A stretch of DNA of 64,000 nt from Verrucomicrobiota bacterium (GCA_026397725.1 JAPLUI010000118.1:1-64000), one strand, 5' to 3'; counted from the stretch's first letter, positions 49,279-59,126 are shown. The notes: generated by a model from the letters alone, not told the origin. Numbers and translations are program-made.

Positions 49279-50070
49279 TCACTCCTTGCCGAGTTCCTTG
49301 ATGCGGAGGTTCTTGTACTCGGCCCACATCGGCTTGCCGGCGTGGAGTTGCAGGGCGATGATGCCTTCCTTGAGCGCCAGTTGGGGGTCGTTGTCGGTGA
49401 AGTCGAGAATCAGGGTGCCGTTGAGGAAGTGTTGAATGTGCTTGTCCCGGGCGATGATGATGACGTCGTTCCAGTCGTCAAGTTTGAACAGCTTCTCGAA
49501 ACCCGCAGCGTCGAGCAGCGAGCCGACGAGGGTTTTCCGGTTGTTTTCCCAGGTGGCCTTTTCGCCGACCAAGCAGACCCGGCCGCGGGATCCGCCCTCG
49601 TCGTAGATGAACCCGGCAACGTTCGGAAGCTGCATCTCGTTGCGGATTTCATGCTGGTAGCCGCGAACCACCCAGGCATTGGCGGGATTGCCGGCGGTGA
49701 TGTGTTTGGAGCGATACTGGACGCCGGAGTTGTTATCGGCGTTGCAGCGGAAGGCAAGCCGCAGCTCGAAATTGCCGAAGCTCTGCTCTTTCAGGATCAG
49801 GAAGGTGTTGCCCTTGGCGGGGACTTCCTGCGTCGTCTGGCCGTGAATCACGCCGTCTTTGACCGACCAGAGGCGGCTATCGCCGTCCCAACCGGTGAGG
49901 TCTTTGCCATTGAACAGCGCTTTCATGCCGGCCGGCTCCGGCGGAGCTGCAACCGGTGGGAGGAGGTCGGCTGCCCGGGCCGCCAGACCAAGGCCGAAAC
50001 CCAGTCCGAGGACTGATAGGGATTTGACGCCTTGTGGACCAAACCAGCTTGGATGTTTGAAGGTAACCAT
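49279..50070 (-). CDS. Secreted DUF1080 (3-keto-disaccharide hydrolase-like) protein
   Basis: The protein has about 263 residues. A signal peptide region (VKSLSVLGLGFGLGLAARA) is followed by the DUF1080 lectin-like fold: MKALFNGKDLTGWDGDSRLW, NFELRLAFRCNADNNSGVQY and ALKEGIIALQLHAGKPMWAE, ending YKNLRIKEL. Members are abundant in Verrucomicrobia and Planctomycetes and act on modified sugars. ATG 50070 was chosen; ATG 50079 is also possible. Confidence 0.9.
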   Translation of the reverse strand: MVTFKHPSWFGPQGVKSLSVLGLGFGLGLAARAADLLPPVAAPPEPAGMKALFNGKDLTGWDGDSRLWSVKDGVIHGQTTQEVPAKGNTFLILKEQSFGNFELRLAFRCNADNNSGVQYRSKHITAGNPANAWVVRGYQHEIRNEMQLPNVAGFIYDEGGSRGRVCLVGEKATWENNRKTLVGSLLDAAGFEKLFKLDDWNDVIIIARDKHIQHFLNGTLILDFTDNDPQLALKEGIIALQLHAGKPMWAEYKNLRIKELGKE

Positions 50071-50159
50071 AACGCCCATACGCTTGGGCCTCCGGCACCA
50101 AGGTGCAAGCAAAAATATTCGCGCTTGCCCAAGAGCGGGCCTGACCAGACTCTCCGCCG

Positions 50160-51116
50160 GTGATTATTTCCCCGCGTGCAGTCATCATCTCGGTGTTGCC
50201 GGTCTATCTTCTCATTGTGGTCGGGGCCCTGCTGCGCAAGACCGGCGTGTTGCGCCACGAGCACGATGCCGGGGTGATGCAGGTGGTTTACTCGGTCATG
50301 CTGCCGTGTTTCATCCTCGACAAAATCCTGGGCGCCGAGGTGTTGCGCAGCGGCTCCGTCGTCATCTGGGGCATTGGGCTGGGTTTCACGTTGCTCCTCA
50401 GCGGCCTGTTGCTCGCGTGGGGCATGGCCCGCGTCATCGGTCTGGAACGCGGCACCGGCATGCGCACTTTCACCCTCTCCGCCGGTTGTCAGAACTTCGG
50501 CTTCACTGCCGTCCCGGTCTTGGAAATCCTGTGGGGCAGCAGCGCCTGCGCCCTGCTCTTCGTTCACAACATCGGGGTGGAAGCCGCAATCTGGTCGGTG
50601 GGGGTCATGATCATGAGCGGCGAACGCGGGGTGCCTTGGCGGAAGCTGCTTAATGGCCCGATGCTCGCCGTTTTCCTCGGCTTGTCTCTGGTCGCCCTCG
50701 GGCTGGATCAGCACCTCGTCAGCCCGCTTCGCAAGGTCATCAACATGCTCGGCGTGGGCGCCTTCCCGGTGGCCATCATGATCACGGGTGCCACTATGGT
50801 CGGACTGGCGGAAACCGAAAAACCATCCCTCAAAATCATTGTCAGCTCGGTCCTGGTCCGCTTGGCGCTGGCCCCGGCCGTGATTCTGGCCGCCGCCAAA
50901 TACCTGCCGCTCGTGGCGGAACTGCGCCAGGTGCTCGTCGTGCAAGCCGCGATGCCTGCGGCCATGACGCCGATCATGCTGGCCCGGCTCTATGGCGGAC
51001 GGCCGTCCATCGCCGTGCAAGTGGTCCTCGCCACCACCGTCGGCAGCCTGCTGTCCCTGCCATGGATCATTTTCTGGGGCATTCAGTGGCTTGGGCTAAA
51101 ACCGTTGTTGCCATAG
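50160..51116 (+). CDS. AEC-family (auxin-efflux-carrier-like) transporter
   Basis: The 318-residue protein has about ten membrane segments and starts at GTG 50160. The AEC pattern shows in LSAGCQNFGFTAVPVLEILW and, near the C-terminus, VVQAAMPAAMTPIMLARLYG. Such permeases move organic acids or similar solutes across the inner membrane. It is divergent from the DUF1080 gene with 89 bases between. Substrate unknown. Confidence 0.88.
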   Translation: MIISPRAVIISVLPVYLLIVVGALLRKTGVLRHEHDAGVMQVVYSVMLPCFILDKILGAEVLRSGSVVIWGIGLGFTLLLSGLLLAWGMARVIGLERGTGMRTFTLSAGCQNFGFTAVPVLEILWGSSACALLFVHNIGVEAAIWSVGVMIMSGERGVPWRKLLNGPMLAVFLGLSLVALGLDQHLVSPLRKVINMLGVGAFPVAIMITGATMVGLAETEKPSLKIIVSSVLVRLALAPAVILAAAKYLPLVAELRQVLVVQAAMPAAMTPIMLARLYGGRPSIAVQVVLATTVGSLLSLPWIIFWGIQWLGLKPLLP

Positions 51117-51198
51117 GCCGCTGGCCGGTGTTGATTCCAATCCACCTGGGCTTGGAGGACCGGATGATTTTCCACCTCTCCATCCTTTTCCCTCGTCG

Positions 51199-51247
51199 CA
51201 CCCTCACCCTCACCCTCACCCTCACCCCCACCCTCACCCCCACCCTC
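51199..51247. repeat. Hexanucleotide repeat in the ychF leader
   Basis: About eight units of CACCCT/CACCCC run in tandem and end 8 bases before the ychF ATG. They occupy the place of a ribosome-binding site, so unit-number change could alter translation. Confidence 0.85.
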
Positions 51248-51255
51248 CCGCCGCA

Positions 51256-52371
51256 ATGCTCATCGCCGGAATCGTAGGACTCCCCAACGTCGGAAAATCG
51301 ACCCTCTTCAACGCCGTCACCCGCACCCACAAGGCGGAGGCGGCCAACTATCCATTCTGCACCATCGATCCGAACCTCGGCATCGTCACCGTGCCGGACC
51401 CGCGCCTCGCCGTGGTCTCGAAAATCTCCGGCTCCCACAAGCTCGTCCCCGCCGCCATCGAGTTCGTCGATATCGCCGGCCTCGTCAAGGGCGCCTCCGA
51501 AGGCGCCGGCCTCGGCAACCAGTTCCTCGCCACCATCCGCGAAACCGATGCCATCGTCCAGGTCGTCCGCTGCTTCGAAAATGACGACATCATCCACGAA
51601 CTCGGCACGGTCGATCCCGTCCGCGACATCGAAATCATCAACGCCGAGCTGATTCTGGCCGACATGGCGGCCCTCGAAAAACGCCGCGTCTCCCGCGACA
51701 AAAAAGCCAAGGGCGGCGACAAGGAGGCCAGGCGCGAAGTCGAATTGATCGACCTCATCCTGCCCCACCTCGATCAGGGGAGACCGGCACTCACCCTGGC
51801 TTTTTGCGACGAGGACCGGGCCCTGACCCGCACCTTTTTCCTGCTTTCCGCCAAGCGCACGATCTACGCCTGCAACGTGTCCGAAAGCGAACTGGCCGCC
51901 GCGCTCAAGGATCCGGATTCGCACCTGCATGTCGCCAAGGTCCGCCACTATGCCGCCGCGCACAGCGGTTCGGAGGCAGTGGTCATCTCCGCCCGCCTCG
52001 AGGAGGAACTCAGCGATCTCGCCCCGGCCGAGGCTGCCGAATTCCTCGCCGACATGGGCGTGACCGATTCCGGTGTCTCCGGCCTGATCGGCGCGGTCTA
52101 TCACCTGCTCGGGCTGCGCACCTATTTCACCACCGGCGTGCTGGAAACCCGGGCCTGGACCATCCCCGTCGGCACCAAAGCCCCTGCCGCCGCCGGACTC
52201 GTCCACACCGATTTCGAGCGCGGCTTCATCGCTGCGGAAGTCGTCCACTATGATGACCTCGCCGCCGCCGGCACCAAGGCCGCCGCCAAGGTCGCCGGCA
52301 AAGTCCGCATCGAGGGCAAGGAATACGTCGTCAAGGATGGTGATGTGATCGACTTCCGCTTCAATGTCTAG
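51256..52371 (+). CDS. ychF: Ribosome-associated ATPase YchF
   Basis: The 371-residue Obg-family protein has the P-loop GLPNVGKS (8-15), EFVDIAGLVKGASEGAGLGN for switch II and CNVSE in place of the usual NKxD. The last explains the ATP preference of the family. The C-terminal TGS domain ends VKDGDVIDFRFNV. It binds the ribosome and affects stress responses. Confidence 0.96.
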   Translation: MLIAGIVGLPNVGKSTLFNAVTRTHKAEAANYPFCTIDPNLGIVTVPDPRLAVVSKISGSHKLVPAAIEFVDIAGLVKGASEGAGLGNQFLATIRETDAIVQVVRCFENDDIIHELGTVDPVRDIEIINAELILADMAALEKRRVSRDKKAKGGDKEARREVELIDLILPHLDQGRPALTLAFCDEDRALTRTFFLLSAKRTIYACNVSESELAAALKDPDSHLHVAKVRHYAAAHSGSEAVVISARLEEELSDLAPAEAAEFLADMGVTDSGVSGLIGAVYHLLGLRTYFTTGVLETRAWTIPVGTKAPAAAGLVHTDFERGFIAAEVVHYDDLAAAGTKAAAKVAGKVRIEGKEYVVKDGDVIDFRFNV

Positions 52372-52422
52372 CGGGGATGATGGTGGATCGTCCAGCACTG
52401 GATGGCGACAGTGCAGGTGAAA

Positions 52423-52690
52423 GTATGGAGTGCGGTGGGAAGCGCAGCGCCACACCGCTGTGGCCAAGTCCCGGCGCTCACTGCGGCCGGACCATCGTCC
52501 GGTCCGTCATCAAGTATAAGCATGGCCGCGGCTGTGACAATTCTTGCTCTTACTTGATCATTGAATGTTGGAAGTTGAATGTTGAATGTTGAATGTTGAA
52601 ATCTTCGGCGTGCCTCTTGGGAACCCCGCGGCTCTAACGGTTTAGCCACAGCGGTGTGGCGGGCTGCGCCCTTCCCACCGCACTCCATAC
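52423..52690. repeat. Compound intergenic repeat between ychF and corA
   Basis: A TGGAGTGCGGTGGGAAGCGC arm (52423-52470) and its reverse complement (52637-52690) flank three pieces. These are a CCGGAC-CATC-GTCCGG hairpin (52487-52502), the element AAGCATGGCCGCGGCTGTG and a partial copy of the dispersed repeat (52543-52602) that ends in GAATGTTGAATGTTGAATGTT. No gene lies within. Confidence 0.8.
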
Positions 52691-52697
52691 CCGCGCC

Positions 52698-53783
52698 TTA
52701 CAGCCACTTCTTGCGGCGGAAGAACAAATACATGGCGACGACGACGGCGAGCATGAACACCCACAGACAGACGTAGCCGTAGCGGCTGTGCAGCTCGGGC
52801 ATGTTGAGCCAATGTTCGCCGTCCTGGTTGTCGAAGTTCATGCCATAGATGCCGACGATGAAGGTGAGCGGGATGAAGAACGCGGAAATGACGGTGAGCA
52901 CCCGCATGATTTCGTTGGTGCGCATGCTCACGGCGGAGAGATAGAGTTCCAGCAGTCCGGCGCTGATTTCCCGGTAGCTCTCGATGAGGTCCATGATCCG
53001 GATCGTGTGGTCGTAGCAGTCGCGCAGGAAAACCTTGGTCGGCGCGGTGATGAACGGGCTCTCGTCGTGGAGCAGCGAGTTGACCAGATCGCGCTCCGGC
53101 CAGACGGCCCGGCGCAGTTGTATCAGCGTCCGGCGGTGATCGTGCAGGGTGGCGACACATTCGGCTGTCGGCCGCTGCAGCATTTCGGTCTCGAGGTCTT
53201 CGAGGGCCTCGCCGAGGCTTTCGAGGATCGGGAATCCGTGGTCGATGATCGCGTCAAGGAGCGCGTAGGTCAGATAGTCGGCCCCCATCTTGCGGATCCA
53301 ACCCTTGCCATTGCGAATCCGCTGTCGGATCGGCTCGAACACGTCGCCCTGCGGATCCTCCTGGATGGAAATGAGCAACCCCTTGCCGAGGATCATGCTG
53401 ACCTGCTCGCCGATCATCCGGTCGTCCCCGGCATTGCGATAGATCATCAGCGCAACGATGAACAGATGGTTGTCGTAGGGCTCCACCTTCGGGCGCTGGC
53501 CGGCGTGCAGGACGTCTTCAAGCGTGAGCGGGTGGAGGCCGTACTTTGCGCCGAGCGCCTTGAGCGCCTCGAGGTCGCCAAGACCGTTGAATTCGATCCA
53601 GTGGACCTGGCCATCCACGCCATTGGGCTGGGGGAGTTCGGCGACGCATTGCACGGCGTGCTCGAGGCAGGTTCCGGCATCGTATTGCATCCACCGCAGC
53701 ACCGTCATGCTGGCTTCGTCGGACGCGAGCGGCGTGAGGGTGGCTGGCGGAGTGCCGGGCAGTGCGTAGCGGGTCTTGAACAT
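52698..53783 (-). CDS. corA: CorA-family magnesium/divalent-cation transporter
   Basis: The 361-residue protein has a large cytoplasmic domain and two C-terminal membrane segments. The selectivity loop is GIYGMNFDNQDG (the GMN motif), and the second TM (VCLWVFMLAVVVAMYLFF) is followed by RRKKWL. ATG 53783 (MFKTRYALPG) was preferred over upstream in-frame codons. It should form a pentameric Mg2+/Co2+ channel in the inner membrane. Confidence 0.95.
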   Translation of the reverse strand: MFKTRYALPGTPPATLTPLASDEASMTVLRWMQYDAGTCLEHAVQCVAELPQPNGVDGQVHWIEFNGLGDLEALKALGAKYGLHPLTLEDVLHAGQRPKVEPYDNHLFIVALMIYRNAGDDRMIGEQVSMILGKGLLISIQEDPQGDVFEPIRQRIRNGKGWIRKMGADYLTYALLDAIIDHGFPILESLGEALEDLETEMLQRPTAECVATLHDHRRTLIQLRRAVWPERDLVNSLLHDESPFITAPTKVFLRDCYDHTIRIMDLIESYREISAGLLELYLSAVSMRTNEIMRVLTVISAFFIPLTFIVGIYGMNFDNQDGEHWLNMPELHSRYGYVCLWVFMLAVVVAMYLFFRRKKWL

Positions 53784-53985
53784 CGCCAGCGAGCGTAGCA
53801 AACCCGCCTCGTGATGGGAAGCCCGGATGCAGGAGCATCCCTTGGCTGACCATGCAATGATCAAGACAAAGGTCGGAACATTGGGAGATTCCGTCTGTTA
53901 CGTCATCATTTGGTCCGCATGGGTTGGGAGATCGTGCTCGTCGGGTTACTCTCCACGCCCCTGCCGGTCCCCGGCGGGGTGGTTC

Positions 53986-54582
53986 TCACGAGGTGGTTAG
54001 AATCCGTGGTGAGAGTTCCGCCAGCCACGCGGCCAAGTCCGCCGCTGCGGGCGTTGCGGGCAGCGTGTCGAGCTTGCCGAGATCCCAGCGGAAGACCAGT
54101 TTGTAGCCGTCCCATTCGCCCTCACCACCGCAGTCGCGCATCCACTTCGCTGCCCGGCGGTTGTCCAGCAGCGTGTAACCTATCAGATGAGCCACGCCCG
54201 CCCGCAACGCGGTTAGCCACATCACCGCCACCAACAGCGTACCGATGCCCCGCCTTTGGTCGGCGTCTAGCACCATCGCGGAGATTTCCGCTTCGTCCGG
54301 GTTGGCCGCGTTGCGCCACCAACTGGCGCCACCCACTCCGGCAAACTCGCGGGCCGCATCCAGGACCACCCAAGTCACATGCCTCGCCGGATTCTGTTCG
54401 ATCAAACGGTCCAACATCGCCTCGCCGATCATTTCTCCGATGGGTGACCAGAAGCGCTGATACCGCGCTTCCGGCGAGAGCCGGCGATAGGCTTCTGCGA
54501 CCAAGGCCCGGTCCTCTTCGAGCAACGGCCGCACGATCACGGGAGTGCCGTCGCGCAGGTGGAGTTCAAACCGGTCTTGCAT
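53986..54582 (-). CDS. GNAT-family N-acetyltransferase
   Basis: The 198-residue protein has the acetyl-CoA pyrophosphate loop DQRRGIGTLLV and an N-terminal DGTPVIVRPLLEEDRALVAE, as in many GNATs fused to or related to Pat-like enzymes. The C-terminal 40 residues fall outside the fold. The target is unknown. It follows a small membrane protein gene by 4 bases, so the two are co-transcribed. Confidence 0.85.
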   Translation of the reverse strand: MQDRFELHLRDGTPVIVRPLLEEDRALVAEAYRRLSPEARYQRFWSPIGEMIGEAMLDRLIEQNPARHVTWVVLDAAREFAGVGGASWWRNAANPDEAEISAMVLDADQRRGIGTLLVAVMWLTALRAGVAHLIGYTLLDNRRAAKWMRDCGGEGEWDGYKLVFRWDLGKLDTLPATPAAADLAAWLAELSPRILTTS

Positions 54583-54586
54583 TGGC

Positions 54587-54913
54587 TCAAATCAGCCCCT
54601 GTTCGCGGAGTTCTTCATCCACCCCGTCGTGATCCGGCAGCCCGTTGCCGCCGTCGCGAATCTTTTGGATCTTCCGATGCACCCCGTAACGACTGCGCGG
54701 GCCGGTGACCAAGCCGGCCACCCCATCCACGACGAAGGGCAAGACCGCCAGCACCCCCAGCACACCGAGGCCGATGCCGACGCCGCGCCGGGCGTTGCGA
54801 TGCATCAAATCACTCAGCAAGAGCCCCGCGGCAGTGCCCAGCAATACCGGCGCTGCCATGGCGCTGACTTCAATCCATTGGGGTGTTAGGTCCGCGTGAT
54901 TATGATCTTCCAT
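54587..54913 (-). CDS. Small membrane protein, unknown
   Basis: The 108-residue protein has two hydrophobic segments (about residues 19-36 and 46-68) and a charged C-terminus (HRKIQKIRDGGNGLPDHDGV). No family is recognised. It sits upstream of the GNAT gene in the same short operon and is divergent from manC. Confidence 0.65.
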   Translation of the reverse strand: MEDHNHADLTPQWIEVSAMAAPVLLGTAAGLLLSDLMHRNARRGVGIGLGVLGVLAVLPFVVDGVAGLVTGPRSRYGVHRKIQKIRDGGNGLPDHDGVDEELREQGLI

Positions 54914-55017
54914 GGCGTTCTTATAGCCTCCTTCCGGCCGTCCGACAACCCCACAAAAAGAAAATGCGTTGAATTCGCGCTTTTCGGCCCGGCTTTTCCC
55001 AGTATGTTCGGGCCGAC

Positions 55018-56100
55018 ATGCCCATTTTGGAAAACACCTATGCGCTCATACTGGCCGGAGGCTCAGGCACCCGCTTCTGGCCGCTGAGCCGCAACTCGCG
55101 ACCCAAACAACTGCTCGACCTGTTTGGCGATGGCACCTTGCTCGAACATACCATCCGCCGCCTCGAGGGCCTCGTCCCGCTCGAAAACATCCTGATCCTC
55201 ACCAATGCCTTGCAGGAAACCGCCGTCCGCGAGATCGCCGGCATGCTGCCCGCCGCCAACATCGTTGCCGAACCGGCCAAACGCGACACCGCCCCGGCCG
55301 TCGCATTGGGCCTCGGCCTGGTCGCCGCCCGCAACCCGCAGGCCGTAATGATGGTCCTGCCTTCCGATCAACTCATCCGCGACACCGCTGCCTATCAAGC
55401 CGTGATGCGCGATGCCCTCGCCACTGCGGAAACCTCCGATGGCCTGGTCACCATCGGCATCCGCCCGACCTGGGCCTGCCCGGCATACGGCTACATCGAG
55501 CGCGGCGCCCCCGCCGCCATTCCCGGCCTCACCTGCACCCATCCGCCGTGCGAGGTGAAGCGCTTCCGCGAAAAACCCAACGCTGAACTCGCCGCGCAGT
55601 TCCTCGCCACCGGGGATTTTTCCTGGAATGCCGGCATGTTCGTCTGGGCGCTCCCCACCGTCATCCGGCAACTCGCCCACCACGCGCCCGAACTCGCCGC
55701 CTTTGTCGCCCGCATCCGCGACGCCACGGATCTCCCCGCCACCATCGCCGCGGAATTTCCCAAACTCACCCCCATCTCCATCGACTACGCCCTGATGGAA
55801 AAAGCCGCACGCGTCCTCAACATTGAAGCCGGCTTCGATTGGGATGACGTCGGCTCCTGGCTGTCCATCGCCAAGCACCTCGATCTAACCGCGGCTGGCA
55901 ACCTCGCCAACGAAGCCTTCACCCAGCTCGCTTCCAGCAACAACATCGTGTTCAATGCCCGCCACGGCACGCGCATCGCGCTGCTCGGCGTTGACGATCT
56001 CATCGTCGTCCAGACCGCCGACGCGCTGCTCATCGCCAACCGCCACCAGGCCGACTCGATCAAGGCACTCACCGACCTGCTCCCGCCGGACTTGTTATAA
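55018..56100 (+). CDS. manC: Mannose-1-phosphate guanylyltransferase
   Basis: The 360-residue nucleotidyltransferase has the GTP loop ILAGGSGTRFWPLSR near residue 10, EPAKRDTAPAVALG and VKRFREKPN. DWDDVGSW follows near residue 278. It makes GDP-mannose for polysaccharide or glycan synthesis. The isomerase domain of longer bifunctional forms is absent. Confidence 0.93.
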   Translation: MPILENTYALILAGGSGTRFWPLSRNSRPKQLLDLFGDGTLLEHTIRRLEGLVPLENILILTNALQETAVREIAGMLPAANIVAEPAKRDTAPAVALGLGLVAARNPQAVMMVLPSDQLIRDTAAYQAVMRDALATAETSDGLVTIGIRPTWACPAYGYIERGAPAAIPGLTCTHPPCEVKRFREKPNAELAAQFLATGDFSWNAGMFVWALPTVIRQLAHHAPELAAFVARIRDATDLPATIAAEFPKLTPISIDYALMEKAARVLNIEAGFDWDDVGSWLSIAKHLDLTAAGNLANEAFTQLASSNNIVFNARHGTRIALLGVDDLIVVQTADALLIANRHQADSIKALTDLLPPDLL

Positions 56101-56209
56101 CAGGCCACCTTTCGTGAATCGTCCCATCCGTGACCGGGTAATCCGCAGCGGCTTCACCGCCACCGGAATTCAAGTCCCGATTTCGGAATGAACTCCCGCA
56201 CCGCAGAAG

Positions 56210-56635
56210 TTGAAAACCCCATCCACCACGCACCCGGCGCTTGGCATCGATCATGGCGAGGCGCGGGTCGGAATTGCGGCAACCGATGCTGGCGGCATTC
56301 TCGCCTATCCGGTGGAGACGATTGAGTGTGCGGTGCAAGACCCCGTCGCACGCATCGGCGAACTGGCGGAACGCGGCGGCATCCACACCCTGGTGCTGGG
56401 CATGCCCTTCCGCATGGACGGCAGTGAAGGCACCGCCGCCGCCAAGGTCCGGGCCTTCGCCGCGCTCCTCCGCCAGCGACTCCCTAACATTCCGCTCGTC
56501 TTCGTCGATGAAACCCTGACCACCTCCAGCGCCGCCGACAAGCTCCGCCAAGCCGGCCGCAAAACCCACCGCCACAAACCCATCATCGACCAAGCCGCCG
56601 CCGTGGAGATCCTCAACCACTGGATGGGCTGCTAA
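56210..56635 (+). CDS. ruvX: Holliday-junction resolvase-like RuvX (YqgF)
   Basis: The 141-residue protein has the RNase-H-like core ALGIDHGEARVGIAATD, LGMPFRMDGSEG and FVDETLTT, ending with DQAAAVEIL. YqgF/RuvX is a nuclease for pre-16S rRNA maturation or junction DNA. The start is TTG 56210, since an in-frame stop lies 18 bases upstream and no ATG or GTG fits. Confidence 0.92.
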   Translation: MKTPSTTHPALGIDHGEARVGIAATDAGGILAYPVETIECAVQDPVARIGELAERGGIHTLVLGMPFRMDGSEGTAAAKVRAFAALLRQRLPNIPLVFVDETLTTSSAADKLRQAGRKTHRHKPIIDQAAAVEILNHWMGC

Positions 56636-56721
56636 GAAATAGCTTTCCGACTGCTAAGAAGTTGCTTTTGAGCAGGATGGATTGGGGCAGGAGATCTTCA
56701 TGACGGTTAGGTTCAGAGGGA

Positions 56722-58161
56722 CTACCGCGTCGAGATACCCACGCTGGCGACTCCGGAGGTGAGCACGTCGAAGGTGGTGCGGCTCTTGGCGGTGGCAATG
56801 GTGTAGGTGCCGAGGAAGCCGCGGAACTTCACCACGCCGGCGGCGTCGGTGGTCAGCGTCTGCGGGCTGGTCCACCATTGCCTCTTCACCAGGTTCATCA
56901 ATGCTTCGTAGGCGGGTTTGGGCGACATGTCCTTGCGCAGCAGGCCCGCCGGGGCACCCAGCCAGCAGCCCTGGTCGGAAAAATCCCACCACGTGATCGC
57001 CTCGACGGCCGGATGAGAGAACAAGATCGTGTAAAACTCAGCCGCCTCCCTGGCCTGTCGCGCCTCGCCCGCCGGCGTGGTGGGCCAGTCCGTGTAAGGC
57101 GGGCCTGACCACCGCTGGCCCTGCTTCGGCTCGGCCGATATGAACGTCGTCTCGGTGAAGTGCAGGGGCATGCCGAACCGGCCGAACCGCTGGCAGACGT
57201 CCCAAATCTTCGCCGCACCCCAGGCTCCGGGGTGCTGGTGTGACTGGATGCCGATGGCGTCGATGGGAATCTTCGCCGCGAGGCATTCAGCGATGAGCTT
57301 GGCGTATTTGTCGGACGTTTCGTAGTCGTTCAGGATCAACGTGGCTTTGGGGTTGGCCGCCCGGGCGGCGGCAAAAGTCCGGCGGATCAACTCCACCGTG
57401 CCGAGCGTGCGGGCCAGTTCCGGAATGCGGGTGGTCTCCTGCTGGTAGGAGGGCATGGAGACGGCCTCGTTGACGACATCCCAGGTATCGACGGCACCGC
57501 GGAAGGCGGTCACTTCGCGGGTGATCCTGCCGAGTTGCAGCTTCTCGACCCCGGCCATCGGCTTGCCCGCCAGCCACGCCGGCGACACCTGTTGCCAGCA
57601 CAACGGATGCCCCTTGAGGCGGATGCCCTGGCCGATGCACCATTGGGCCATCCCGCGGAGTTTGTCCTGGTCGGGCTGGCCCTCGATCCGTTCGTACCCG
57701 CCCCAGTAGAACGGCAGCGTGGCGAAGTTCAACAGATCCGCGAACCGCTTCTGATAGGCCCGCTGGTCGTCGGTGGCCGCCCCCGGGCGGACGCCAAAAG
57801 CGTTGCACCCAAACAGAAACTTGTGGCGCGATTGTCCGATGACGACCTGCGTGTTGGCCAACGGCTTGCCGTCGGCCCCCAGCACGGTGAGGGTGACCTC
57901 GGCGGTGCGATGTTGCTGGATGCGCGTCTGGATGGCTTGCTGGGTCAGGTCCATGTTGGGCCCCTGCTGCCCAGGGGGTTCCGGCGCGGCGTGAACTGTC
58001 AGCGGGACCGCCAGGAGCGTCAGCGACGCCAGGGCGATTGCGGAAAGGCGACTGCTAAGAAATTGCTTTTGAGGTTGGCGTGCATGGGAACGCGAAAGCG
58101 GGGCTCGCCGCGCGGGAACCAGGGGGGTGGCAAACAGCAGGAGTCGAGTGGGCAGGATCAT
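56722..58161 (-). CDS. GH10 endo-1,4-beta-xylanase
   Basis: The 479-residue protein has a signal-like region at about residues 38-58 (SAIALASLTLLAVPLTVHA). The GH10 barrel follows: KGHPLCWQQV, acid/base Glu232 in WDVVNEAVSM, LNDYE and nucleophile Glu337 in LHFTETTF. It should cut xylan or a related glycan outside the cytoplasm. A short beta domain of about 60 residues ends the chain. Its ATG overlaps the stop of the M28 peptidase gene, so the two are coupled. Confidence 0.92.
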   Translation of the reverse strand: MILPTRLLLFATPLVPARRAPLSRSHARQPQKQFLSSRLSAIALASLTLLAVPLTVHAAPEPPGQQGPNMDLTQQAIQTRIQQHRTAEVTLTVLGADGKPLANTQVVIGQSRHKFLFGCNAFGVRPGAATDDQRAYQKRFADLLNFATLPFYWGGYERIEGQPDQDKLRGMAQWCIGQGIRLKGHPLCWQQVSPAWLAGKPMAGVEKLQLGRITREVTAFRGAVDTWDVVNEAVSMPSYQQETTRIPELARTLGTVELIRRTFAAARAANPKATLILNDYETSDKYAKLIAECLAAKIPIDAIGIQSHQHPGAWGAAKIWDVCQRFGRFGMPLHFTETTFISAEPKQGQRWSGPPYTDWPTTPAGEARQAREAAEFYTILFSHPAVEAITWWDFSDQGCWLGAPAGLLRKDMSPKPAYEALMNLVKRQWWTSPQTLTTDAAGVVKFRGFLGTYTIATAKSRTTFDVLTSGVASVGISTR

Positions 58162-59126
58162 GGTGTTGGCTGGCTGGAGTTCTGCGTGGCAACGACCCTG
58201 TCGGCCAACGTGGCGATGATGGAAAGCCCGAGTTGGCCGTTGCTGGCGGCATAGGGGAAGGAGACCCGCTCTAGCGTGTCGTTCGCGGTGTGATAATGGG
58301 CGCCGTGGTCTTCCTGATGGGTGTTGATGACCGGGAAACCGGCTTCTTGAAAGGGAGTGTGGTCGCCGTGGCAGGCATGGCGGTCTTCCACCAGGGTGAA
58401 CCCGATCCCGTGGCGCAGGTTGTTTTCAAACAACAGCTTCCTGGCTGCCGCAGCGGGCGGATTGGCAATCACATCGAGCACCAACCGATGTTGCGGATCA
58501 AAGGCGGTGGAGTCATAGTTCAGATAGAGTGACACCCGGCGGCCATCCTTGAGCAACTGTTGGACAAATTCCCGCGACCCCTTCAGGCCGACCTCTTCGC
58601 CATTCCAACAGGCGAAAAGGATGGGATGCTTGAAGCGGGATTGACTGAGGATGCGGGCCATTTCCAGCACAATGGCAATGCCGGCTGCGTCATCCATCGC
58701 GCCTGGCGCGAGTTCCGGGGGGACGGCCATGCTATCGTAATGGGCACCGACGATGAACAGTTCGCGGGAGGTGGCATCGGTGCCTGGCAGGGTGGCAATC
58801 ACATTCTTCCAGGGCTCGACCAGCGGCGCAACCTGGAGTCCGGGAATGCGCTTGAGCCGTTCATGCAGGTAAGCGGCAGCCTGCCCATTGCCGGGTTGGC
58901 CGACGCTTCGCGATTTGAACGCCACCAGGTCCCGGACGGTGCCACGCAATTCCTTTTCCAACACCGCCCGGACGATTGCGGAAATCTCCCCGGCGGCGGT
59001 TTCGCCGTCCTTCCCGGTCCGCGCGACATCCTCCGACTTCGCGGGCCTGCCGCCCTGGTTGGCATCGGTTTCAATTTCGCCGAACGAGGGCAGCGCCAGG
59101 ACGAGGACGAGGAGTAGGGGCTTCAT
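58158..59126 (-). CDS. Secreted M28-family zinc aminopeptidase
   Basis: The 322-residue protein has a signal peptide (MKPLLLVLVLALPSFGE) and two-zinc ligands in family order: His129 and Asp131 (GAHYDSM), Asp145/146 (AMDDAAG), Glu177/178 (WNGEEVG), Asp205 (LNYDS) and a late His in CHGDHTPF. M28 enzymes remove N-terminal residues, or in some cases act on glutamine (glutaminyl cyclase-like). ATG 59126 gives a good signal; the longer frame to 59267 does not. Directly upstream of the xylanase in the same transcript. Confidence 0.88.
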   Translation of the reverse strand: MKPLLLVLVLALPSFGEIETDANQGGRPAKSEDVARTGKDGETAAGEISAIVRAVLEKELRGTVRDLVAFKSRSVGQPGNGQAAAYLHERLKRIPGLQVAPLVEPWKNVIATLPGTDATSRELFIVGAHYDSMAVPPELAPGAMDDAAGIAIVLEMARILSQSRFKHPILFACWNGEEVGLKGSREFVQQLLKDGRRVSLYLNYDSTAFDPQHRLVLDVIANPPAAAARKLLFENNLRHGIGFTLVEDRHACHGDHTPFQEAGFPVINTHQEDHGAHYHTANDTLERVSFPYAASNGQLGLSIIATLADRVVATQNSSQPTP

